From the NCBI RefSeq assembly GCF_002192415.1, contig NZ_CP021780.1, forward strand, positions 186,001 to 250,000: a stretch of 64,000 bases of DNA. The letters are read 5' to 3'. The stretch is from Paenibacillus donghaensis (GTDB lineage: Bacteria; Bacillota; Bacilli; Paenibacillales; Paenibacillaceae). Positions 19,441 to 31,400 of the stretch are shown one piece after another. The first letter of the stretch is position 1. Every line of letters begins with the position of its first letter. A program made the position numbers and the translations under genes. The notes under the pieces were generated by a model. It was not told the origin of the DNA and searched no databases. It saw nothing but the letters and a program-made list of their open reading frames with translations.

Positions 19441-22400
19441 ATCTTCATCCGCTGTTGCATGAGAATACGTCAAATCTGTCGGAGCAGCGGTTCAGTTCAA
19501 CCTTTTCGGGGGAAGAGCTTTTTCTAAGGGACCATGTTGTGAATGGTCAGGCTCTTCTTCCGGGGGCTGCTTATTTGGAAATGGCGCGTGCAGCAATTGA
19601 TATAGCAATGACCGGCTCCGGTTCTGCACCGGCAGGGGTATGCTTAAAGGATATTGTCTGGGTGCGCCCCCTGCCGTCGGAAGGGCGGGATATCCGTGTA
19701 CACATCGGGCTATATCCTGAGTCGAATGGACAAATTGCTTTTGAGATTTACAGTGAAACCGGGGCATCTGAGGGGCCGCCCGAATTCATCATACATTGCC
19801 AAGGCGCAGCAGAGCTATCCTCTGCGGATAAGCCGGTAAAAGTGTTGGACATACCAGCCTTACAGGCGGCCTGCCAAGAGCAGATCCTTTCTTCCGTGCA
19901 ATGTTATGAACGGTTTCACGATATTGGGCTGCACTATGGTCCAACGCACCAAGGCATCGAAGAGATGTATTCCGGTAATGGACAGGTGCTGGCAAAGCTT
20001 GTCCATCCTCCATCCCCAGCGGGTGAGGAGCTGCAGTATACGCTGCATCCGGGGTTCATCGATTCGGTTTTTCAGGCTACCGCAGGCTTTACGGCAGGGG
20101 AGAGCACGGTAACACCGGCTCTTCCTTTTGCATTGGAGAAACTGGATATACTGGGCGGGCTTACATCAAGGATGTGGGCCTGGGTCCGCCTTAACCACAG
20201 TAACGGAGACGGCACTTTCCAAAAGTTCGATATCGACGTGGCAGATGAGCAGGGGAACATTGCGTTGAGTCTGCAGGGCTTTACAACCCGTAATGCTCTT
20301 CTTAAAACTTTGATAGCTGATTCTGACGGGCTGAAGGAACAGGATACCCCGACTGAAAATGCGGATGACCGTTTCCGCGAATGTGAATCGGGAACTGATT
20401 ATATTCTGGAAGAGAACGCCGTTCATTATTTTAAGAAGCTGCTGTCTTCGGTTATTCATTTACCCGTTTACCGGATTGATGCGGACGCACCGCTTGAGAA
20501 GTATGGTATCGATTCAGTAATGGTGCTGCAAATGACGAATCAACTAGAGCTTGTATTCGGACCGTTATCCAAGACTTTGTTTTTCGAGTATCAGACCATT
20601 CAGGAGGTAACCGAATTTTTTCTTCTCTCCTATCGTGACTCCCTGAAGCTGTTACTTGGCTTTGACGGTGAACCGGCAGGAGCGGCAGAGCCGGCGGCTG
20701 CAATCCAGGAGGCAGCTCAGGCGCCTGGGCTGCCGCTCCGTCATGGAAGGGAGCATTCACGTTTTTGGACATCGGGCTCCAACAATCCGGGAACGGCTCC
20801 TGAGAACGGTCATTTACGAAATCAAAGCATGGACATTGCTGTTATCGGCTTATCAGGCCGTTACCCCGGTGCAGAGAATGTTGAGCAGTATTGGAATAAT
20901 CTCAGAGAAGGCAAAGACAGTATTATCGAAATTCCGAAAGACCGCTGGGATTATCAAAGGTACTATGATGCAGATAAGACTAAGGCGGGCAAAACAAACG
21001 GCAAATGGGGAGGTTTTTTGCAGGGGGTCGATCAATTCGATCCGCTGTTTTTTCAAATATCACCTCGTGAAGCCGAAATAATGGACCCGCAGGAGCGTTT
21101 GTTTTTGCAATGCGTTTACGGAAGTCTGGAGGATGCAGGCTATACCCGTGAAGCGCTGGGCAGGCATGGAGGTCAGGTTGGCGTCTATGTCGGGGTTATG
21201 TATGAGGAATATCAGATGTACGGGGCTGAACAGACACTGCTCGGGAACCCGCTGTCGCTTGGCGGAAGCCCGTCGTCGATTGCAAACCGTATCTCTTACT
21301 GGTGCAATTTTCATGGACCCAGCATGGCACTGGATACGATGTGCTCCTCCTCTCTCACAGCTATTCATTTGGCTTGCCACAGCCTGATGCGGGAGGAATG
21401 TGAGCTGGCAATTGCGGGAGGCGTCAATGTATCGGTACACGCGAATAAATATCTGGCGCTGGGGCAAGGAAATTTCGTTTCAAGCAAAGGACGCTGTGAA
21501 AGCTTTGGCGAAGGCGGCGACGGTTACGTGCCCGGTGAAGGGGTTGGCGCGGTGCTGCTCAAACCATTATCAAAGGCTCTTGCCGATGGGGATCAGATTT
21601 ATGGGGTTATCAAGGGCACCGCAGTTAACCACGGCGGCAAAACCAATGGATACACTGTACCTAACCCCCAGGCACAGGCGGATGTAATCGGCCGTGCTTT
21701 GAAAGAAGCGGCAATTGATCCGCGGACGATCAGCTATGTGGAGGCTCATGGAACAGGAACCTCCCTGGGTGATCCGATCGAGATTGCCGGGTTGACCAAG
21801 GCCTTCCGGGCATTCACGAAGGATCAGCAGTATTGTGCCATAGGCTCGGCGAAGTCGAACATCGGTCACTGTGAGAGCGCAGCGGGGATTGCCGGTTTGA
21901 CGAAAGTATTACTGCAGATGAAATATGGTCAAATAGCGCCTACTTTGCATGCGCAGACGCTGAATCCCAACATTGATTTCGGTGCTACCCCCTTTACCGT
22001 TCAACAGAAGCTGACCGATTGGGAGCGGCCGGTAATTCAAGTAAACGGAGAATTGAAGGAATTCCCCCGCCGGGCAGGCCTCTCTTCCTTTGGAGCAGGG
22101 GGATCGAATGCGCATGTGGTGATTGAGGAGTACCGGCCCTTGCGGGCAGCGGCTGATATTGCAGTTACCCCTCAGCGGCCGGCGATTATCCTGTTATCGG
22201 CAAAGAATGAAGAGCGTTTGCTGGAACAGGCCGGGCAACTCCTGTATGCTGTCCGCAGGCAGGGATACTCCGAAACGGACTTGATTGATATAGCTTATAC
22301 CCTGCAAGTGGGGCGGGAAGCTTTGGAAGAGCGGCTTGGATTCCTGGTTAGCTCAGTGGGAGAGCTTGAGGAGCATTTAGCAGGTTTTGTGCAGCAGCAG

Positions 22401-25400
22401 GATCACGGATTACAAATGTACCGCGGGCAGGTAAAAAGGGATGAGGAATCATTGGCGGTTTTTGCAGCTGATGAAGATATGATTCAGGCGGTCGATACCT
22501 GGATTGCAAAAGGGAAATACACTAAGCTGCTCGATCTCTGGGTAAAAGGGCTGGCGTTCGACTGGAACAAGCTGTACAGCAAAGACAAGCCGCGCCGTAT
22601 CAGCTTACCTACCTATCCGTTTGCGAAAGAGCGCTATTGGGTTCCGCAGAAGTCGTCCGGGCAAGGCAATGGGATACAAAGTATCGATACGGCACTTCAT
22701 CCGCTTGTGCATCGCAATACATCTGATTTTGCCGGGCAGCAGTTTAGCACGACGTTCACAGGCCAGGAATTCTTTCTGCGTGATCATGTGGTACAAGGCC
22801 GCCGCGTATTGCCGGGAGCGGCTCATCTGGAAATGGCCAGAGTCGCAATTACTTTGGCCATGAAGCTTACGGAAGATGAGCGTACCGGCATTCATCTGAA
22901 TCATGTTGTGTGGATTCAGCCTATTATCGTAGGCGACAAACCTGTTCAAGTGCATACAGAGCTGCTGCTGGAAGAAAACGGCGTTATTGCGTTTGAAATT
23001 TGTGGCGAAGCAGATGAAGCTGACGGTGAACCTGTGGTTTACAGCCAAGGAAGCGCCGTGTTATACCCGGTGGAAGAGCCGGCGTTTACGCTCAATCTGA
23101 AGGCGATACAAGAAGAATGCAGGGAGCGTATATTTGAAGCTGAGCCGTGTTACGCCGTCTTTGCGAGGATGGGAGTTGCATACGGGCCGGCGCAGCGCGG
23201 AATTGAAACAGTTTATGCCGGGAAGGACCAGGTATTGGCCAAACTTAGGTTGCCTGGAGTTGTCACGGATACGCTGACTGATTATATGATTCATCCGGCA
23301 ATCGTGGACGCTGCAATTCAAGCAACGCTGGGATTAAGGCTCGGAACAGAAGAAATCCGGACGGCGCTGCCTTTCGCCCTGCAGGAGATGGAAATACTGG
23401 GAGCCTGCAAACCGGAAATGTGGGCACATATCCGGCGCTGTTCAGACAGCGGAATAGAGGGGCCGGTGCAGAAGCTGGATATCGATATAAGCGATAACGC
23501 GGGGAAAGTTTGCTTGCGGATGAAGGGATTCTCCTTTAGGGAAACAGAGAAGGGGACCGTTATACAGCCCGGGATCATTAAGGACAGCCCGGGGGAACAG
23601 GCAGAGATGCTAATGATTGCACCTGCCTGGGAAGCGAAAGCTGTGCCGGCAGCATCTGCTGTTCCGGAATTTGAAGAGCATATGGTATTGTTGTGCGGGC
23701 TTGCCCACCTATCGCCTCAAACGGTTGAAGCAGAGCTTGGTTCTGCTGTGCGGTGTATGGTTCTTCAGGCTGGCGCTGAAGATGCAGGCGGTTCTTATCT
23801 TGATCATGTCAGTCAAGTATTCCGTGAGGTTCAGCGGATGCTGCAATCTAAACCAAGAAAAAATATGTTACTGCAAATTGTTGCCCTTTTTGATGAAGAG
23901 CATCAGTTAGGCCGCGGAATTGCAGCTCTGCTCAAAACAGCAGCGCAGGAGAACCCGTTCTTCCGCGGGCAATGGATAGAAGTGGAAATGAAGGATGGCG
24001 CTTCCGGCATCATCCATAAGATCAAAGAGAATATGCGCACTCCTCAGGACTGCGAGGTGCGTTACATGAACTCCAAACGGTATATTGTCAATTGGAGCAA
24101 TGTTGAAGTCCAAACCGATGAAACGATACCTTGGAGAGACGGCGGTGTCTATCTGATCACAGGGGGAGCCGGCGGATTGGGCAGGATTTTTGCAGAGGAG
24201 ATTGCTGCAAAAGTGCGGAAAGCCACGCTGGTTCTAACGGGGAGGTCTCCGCTGGATGAAGAGAAGCGTACCGGACTGGAGAAGACTTTTGCACGGGGAA
24301 CGAAGCTGGTATACAAACAGGCGGATGTGACCGATAAGCAGAATACCCAGGAGCTGATTGCGGATATACAGCATGAGTTTGGGGCATTGAATGGAATTAT
24401 ACACAGTGCCGGCATTATTCATGATGGATTTATTCTCAAGAAAACCGGGATGGATGTCCTCCAAGTTCTGGCTCCTAAGGTTAATGGTGTCGTGAATTTG
24501 GACGAGGCCAGCTCAAAGGTGCCGCTTGAGTTCTTTATATTCTTTTCATCAGGCTCGGGTGTGCTTGGTAACGTGGGGCAAGCCGACTATGCGGCAGCTA
24601 ACGCCTTTATGGATCGCTATGCCTTCTACCGTGATGATCTTGTGAAAAAAGGGCTGCGCAGCGGACAAACACTGTCTGTAAACTGGCCGCTATGGAAAGA
24701 GGGGGGCATGCGGGTAAATGCCTCCACGGAAAAGCAAATGCAGCAGGCAACGGGAATGCTGGCATTGCGGACACCGGCAGGTATTCAGGCGCTGTACAGA
24801 GCCTTTAGGAGCAAAAAGGCGCAGGTGTTTGCAGCCGAAGGAGATGCAGTACGCATGCAGCAGGCCTGGTTCCCGGGGATGCGCCTTGTTTCTGCGAATC
24901 CGTTGTCAGATCAAGTGTATAACCAGTTGACCCGCACAGCGGCCGCACTGCTGCAGGTAAGACCGGAGGATCTGGATTGTACGGCCGGATGGGAGGAATA
25001 CGGATTCGATGCGCTGTGCTGGGGAGAATTGATAGAATCCCTTAACCGCATGTATGACCTGGAGCTTACACCGGCCGATTGGATTAAATATGACTGCTTG
25101 GACAGCCTTTCCGATTACTTGGTAAAACAAGCAGGGGAGAGCAGCGTGCAGCCTGAGAAGCCGCTGCAAGAGGAAATGTTACAGCAGGCAGTACCAGGTA
25201 CTCTAACTATGGATATTAGCGGTTCAGAGCTTCGGTACCATGCAACGGAATATTTTAAAAAGGCTCTTTCCTCCATACTTAAGCTTCCTTTGCATCGTAT
25301 TGATGAACATACGCCGCTTGAAGCCTATGGCATAGATTCGGTAATGATTTTGCAATTGACGACGGAATTAGAGCGGACCTTCGGGCCGTTGCCTAAAACG

Positions 25401-28400
25401 TTGTTTTTTGAATACCGGAATTTAAGGGAAGTTACGGGTTTTTTCCTTGAAGGTTATAAGGAGAAGATTAACCAGCTGCTCGGTTATAACAGTACGGAGG
25501 CTATCGGCCGGTCAGACAACAAAGAAGCGGTCAAAGAGAATACAGCGGCAGTTTTATCAGGTTATACCCGTCCGCGTATTAGCTCAAGAGCCCTTCGTGG
25601 AGTGAAGTCACAGCCGGAACAGGAAGTTGCTAAAGGGCTGGACATAGCGATTGTCGGGCTTTCCGGGCGTTACCCTGGCGCAAGAAATGCCGGACAGTTC
25701 TGGGAAGCATTGAAGAACGGCAAGGACTGTATCACCGAGATTCCTCCGGAACGCTGGGATCACCGGTTGTATTTTGATACCGACCAGGAGAATCCGTACC
25801 GCACCTACAGCAAGTGGGGAGGATTTATCGACGGCGTAGAAGAATTTGATCCTAAATTCTTTAATATTTCACCGCGAGAGGCAATTTCGATGGACCCGCA
25901 GGAGCGGTTATTTTTGGAATGTGTGTTTGAAGCGCTGGAGGATGCCGGTTATACGCGCGAGCTGTTAGCAAAGGGTACAGGGAATGCCGGGGGAAGCAGT
26001 CCGGGCGGCAATGTCGGTGTTTACGCCGGCGTTATGTATGAAGAATACCAGCTTTACGGACTTCAGGAGCAGATGAAAGGAAACCATACTGCACTGGTAG
26101 GTAATTCTGCTTCCATTGCTAACCGGGTTTCTTATTATTGTAATTTCCACGGACCGAGTATTACGCTCAATACGATGTGCTCTTCTTCGCTTACAACGAT
26201 CCATTTAGCATGTCAGAGCCTCTCCGGCAACGAATGTGAAATGGCGGTTGCAGGCGGTGTGAATATTTCGATTCATCCGAACAAATATTTGGCGCTGGCG
26301 CAGGGCAGGTTCATTTCAGATAAAGGCCGCTGTGAAAGCTTCGGCGAAGGCGGTAACGGATATGTGCCCGGTGAAGGTGTTGGGGCAGTAATACTTAAGA
26401 CGCTGGCAAAAGCAAAAGCGGATGGCGACCATATTTACGGCGTGATTAAAGGCAGTGCGATCAACCACGGAGGAAAAACGAATGGTTATACGGTACCGAA
26501 TCCTTCCGCACAATCTGATGTCATTAAAAAAGCCTACGGATTGGCCGGCATTGACCCGCGTACTGTAAGTTATATCGAAGCGCATGGAACTGGAACCTCC
26601 TTAGGAGATCCGATTGAAATCGCCGGGCTGACCAAAGCATTCCATGAATTCTCGAAGGATAACCAATATTGCGCGATCGGGTCGGCTAAGTCCAACATTG
26701 GACATTGCGAAAGCGCAGCCGGAATTGCCGGCATTACAAAGATTTTATTTCAATTTATGCATAGACAAATCGTTCCATCCTTGCATTCAAAGGTGCTTAA
26801 TCCGCACATCGACTTTGCTCAAACACCGTTTATTGTCCAGCAGGAGCTGGTAGAGTGGAAACGCCCGATTCTTGACGGAGGCGAGGTGCCAAGGCGTGCA
26901 GGGATTTCTTCCTTCGGTGCGGGAGGAGCCAACGCACATTTGGTGCTGGAAGAATATGTGGATGAAAGGGATGAACGGGGCAGGGAAGAAGGCGGCGTAC
27001 CCCTTAATCCGTTCTTGATTGTGTGGTCCGCCAAGCAAAAGGAGAGCTTAAGGGTACAAGCGCAGAATTTATTGAATTCAATACAGGAAGCCCGGTTAAC
27101 CGACGCTGATCTAGCCCGCATTGCCTATACTTTGCAGACTGGGCGGGAGGCAATGGAGGAACGGGCGGCTGTAATCGTAAGTTCCATCAAAGAGCTGTCG
27201 GAGAAGCTAAGGGAATTCGCAGCGGGGAACGAATTTACTGACGGTCTTTTCCGCGGTCAAGTCAAGGAGAATAAAGATACAGCATCATTGTTTGCTATGG
27301 ATGATGAATTACAGGAAGCGGTTGCGAAGTGGTTGCTCAGGAAGAAATATTCCAAGCTCGCGGAGCTGTGGGTAAAAGGTGTCCAGTTGGATTGGACCCT
27401 CCTTTATAACGGGCATACACCACGCCGGATCAGTTTACCGGCATATCCTTTTTCAAGAGAGCGGTATTGGATTGTAAATTCTTCAGAGACAAAAGCCATT
27501 CCGCCAGCAGAGAAGGAGAAGCAGAAGGAGGAGGAGCAGGAGAAAGCAGATCACCGGCCGATCGCAGCCCTCCCGGATGAGCCGGCGCCTCAATCTAAAG
27601 TGCAATTGAACAGCCTTGCTCATATCAACCCTGTTGAACCAGCAGTGAAACAAGAACCGAAAACGCTACCAGCATTGGGGGGAGTGCACCAGACAATGAT
27701 CTCTAATCTGCAACTGGAAAGTGAGCTTGCGGTTAGTTTGGCAGAGATTTTATATATGCAGGTCAGTGATATTGATCCGGAATCTTCATTTATTGATTTG
27801 GGATTAGATTCAGTTGTTGGTGTGGAATGGATCAAATTGCTGAATCGGAAGTACGGGGTCACTCTGACAGCTACAAAAATCTATGATTACCCGAATCTGC
27901 ACGCTTTTTCGTTATTTATATCACAACAGCTGATGTCCAAAAATGAATTTACTGCTGTCAAGGATGCAGTAGTGGAAGAAAAAAAGCAGGTTCCGTTAAT
28001 CAGACTGCAAGCGCTGGACGATTTGCCTGCCGCTCCCGTTAAGCATCAGGCGCCGCCGACTGCATATCCCGCTCCAGAACCTGAACCGGTGATACAACTT
28101 AAAGATCCCGCAGCGTTACCCGGTTTAACGCGCTCAGGTATGCCATCTGCTGCTCAGCCGTCACAAGTCTTAATCCATGAACTGGCTGCAAGCCTGGCTG
28201 ATGTGCTTTACATGAGCCCTGATGATGTGGACACTGATCAAAATTTTATTGATTTGGGTCTAGATTCTGTGGTCGGCGTTGAATGGGTCAAACTGCTGAA
28301 TAAGCAGTACGGAACGTCAATTGCCGCTACCAAAATCTATGATTACCCGAATGTACGCGAGCTTGCAGGGTATTTATTGCAAATAATCCCGGGTCCCTTA

Positions 28401-31400
28401 GCAGCACCTGAATTAGCTCCTGAGCCGGAAAAAAAGCCGTTACCGCTGCAGCGGCAGGAGGAGCTTGGAGATTGCTACGGCCTTGTTCTTTCAACCGTTC
28501 ATTCCGTGGATGAGATTGCTCTGGGGCCATGGGCGGTAGGCGAACCTGCTGCGGCTGAAATTCAAATTCAAGTGAAGGCATCTGCGATTAATTTTCCTGA
28601 TGTGATGTGTGTCCAAGGATTGTACCCGACGATGCCGGAGTATCCGTTCGTACCCGGGTTTGAGGTCGCAGGAGTTATCTCTTCGGTCGGAAAAGAGGTA
28701 TCCGGTTTCCTTGCGGGGGATGAAGTCATCGCGCTTACAGCTCAGCAAATGGGCGGACATGCGGGCTTTGTCAATGTTCCGGCCGCCAACGCAGTACGTA
28801 AGCCGGCCAATATTTCATTTGAAGAAGCGTGCAGTTTACCGATTGTGTACGGAACAGTGGCACATGCCCTGAATGTCGGCGAATATAAGCCGGGTGACCA
28901 TATTCTCATCCAAACGGCTACGGGCGGGTGCGGACTGATTGCGTTGCAGCTTGCCAATCTGCAGGATTGTATCTGTTATGGCACTTCCAGCAAGACGGAT
29001 AAACTGGAAATTCTCAAAAAACTGGATGTTCCCTACGTCATAAATTATAAAGAAGGCGATTTTGACCAGGACGTCCGGCGCTTGTCGGGCAATCGCGGAG
29101 TGGACATTGTACTGAATACGTTATCAGGCGAAGCCATTCAAAAGGGATTGAATTGTCTGGCTCCTTCCGGCCGTTATTTAGAGCTTGCAGTTCATGCCCT
29201 GAAAACAAGCAGCAAGCTGGATTTATCACAGCTTACAGAAAACCAGTCCATTCATAGTATTGATTTACGCCGGTTAGGTTTGAAAGGCGGGATTGATGCA
29301 AGAGAAATATTGGAAAACATGGTGACCCTGCTTGAATCTGAGCAGATCGTGCCGATTGTTTCGAGAATTTATCCGAAAGAGCAAATTAAAGAGGCCATGG
29401 AGTACGTGGGAAGAGGGGAGCATGTTGGCAAGGTGGTGATCAGCCATACGAGCAAGGAGATGGTAGATCTGACAGACCACTGTATCCAGCGTCTGATCCA
29501 GCAGAAACGCAGATGCGAACAGCGCAGCAAAGAAAAACCGCAGCCTCCGGTTACAGCTGTAACCAACAGCAATAACCTTCCGCAAGCAGACCCTATGCTT
29601 GAAGGCATCGCGATTATAGGAATGTCCGGGCAATTCCCGCAAGCAGGGTCCGTAGAGGAACTGTGGGACAACTTGGCGCTTGGCAAAGATTGTGTATCCG
29701 AAATGCCTGACACGCGCTGGTCTATCCAAAAATATTACAGCGAAGACCCTTTGGCTTCCGGTAAGACATACAGCAAGTGGATGGGGGTTGTGGAGGATGC
29801 GGATCAATTCGACCCGTTATTCTTTAATATTTCCCCGGCTGAAGCGGAATTGATGGACCCGCAGCAGCGCTTGTTCCTGAAAAACAGCTGGCACTGTATT
29901 GAGGATGCCGGAATAAAACCGTCTTCCTTGTCGGGCAGCCGCTGCGGCGTGTTCGTAGGCTGTGCAGGAAGTGACTATGGCCAGATGGCTAGTGAGCAGG
30001 GATTAAGCGCTCAAGGTCTGATGGGGGAAGCGACATCCATTTTAAGTGGACGGATTTCGTACTTTCTCAATTTAAAAGGGCCGTCAATGGCTATAGAGAC
30101 AGCGTGCTCTTCATCACTGGTAGCTATTTCCGAAGCCTGCAACAGTCTGGTGCTCCATAATTGTGACTCGGCACTTGCCGGCGGAGTATACATTACCGCA
30201 GGACCTTCAATGCATATCAAAACGAGCAAGTCCGGCATGCTGTCTAAAGATGGCCGCTGCTTCACGTTCGACACGAAGGCTAACGGTTTTGTTCCTGGTG
30301 AAGGAGTTGGCGTTCTGCTGCTAAAAAGGCTTTCGGATGCAGTACGTGATGGCGATCCTGTCTATGGAGTAATCCGCGGGTGGGGCATGAACCAGGACGG
30401 TAAAACAAACGGAATTACAGCACCCAGTGTTAACTCACAGATCATGCTGGAGAAAGAAGTCTATGAGCGCTTTCACATTCAGCCAGAGACGATTTCGTTA
30501 ATGGAAGCACACGGTACGGGGACGAAGCTTGGTGATCCGATAGAGGTGGAAGCACTGACGGAATCCTTCCGCGCTTTTACAGATAAGACTTCCTATTGTG
30601 CACTTGGTTCTGTGAAAAGCAACATCGGTCATTTGATGATGGCTGCCGGCGTAACCGGCGTGATCAAGATTTTGCTTGCGATGAAGCATAAGCAGATTCC
30701 GCCGCTGATTCATTTTGAGAAGCTAAACGAGCACATTCAATTAGAGGGCAGTCCTTTTTACTTGAATACAAAGCTGGCGTCATGGGTGCCGGCTGCAGCG
30801 GGTCCGCGCCGGGCCGGTGTCAGCTCCTTTGGATTTAGCGGGACGAATGCCCATCTGGTTATTGAAGAATTCATTCCCCTGCCGCATGAAGCCGGGCATA
30901 TTCCGGAGAATGATCAGCCGGATCACGGCGTTTTGTTTGTGTTATCGGCCAAAAACAACACGCAGTTGAAGGTGTATGCTTTACAGCTCGTCGGCTTTTT
31001 GACTGCTGCGGAAGATTTGCGGCTTGCAGATATAGCCTATACGTTGCAGGCCGGGAGGGAGGCAATGAATGTCCGTCTGGCGTTTATTGCCTCCGGCAAA
31101 GCCCAAGCCGTACAAATGCTGCAAGACTTCTCTGCAGGAATATCAAGGGACGGTTTGTACACCGGAAGTATTCAGAAAAAGCGGGGCATGGCGGGCGCTC
31201 AAACCGGAGACAGGGTTGCAGAGCCGGCAGATTCAGGCCTGGATGAGACAGCAAAAAGGTGGGTATCGGGAGCCGAAGTGGATTGGTCCCGTCTGTATCT
31301 TCGGAATACGCCAAAGCGGATTCATATGACGGGTTATCCATTCGCCGAAAAAAGATATTGGTTACCCGCCGAATCAGATACCCTTAACCGGTCTGATTCA

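Noticed and set aside
28440..29452. ER as a separate quinone-oxidoreductase gene fused by error
   Set aside because: It is in frame with flanking ACPs and KS7, with normal linkers on both sides, and fits the branching module.
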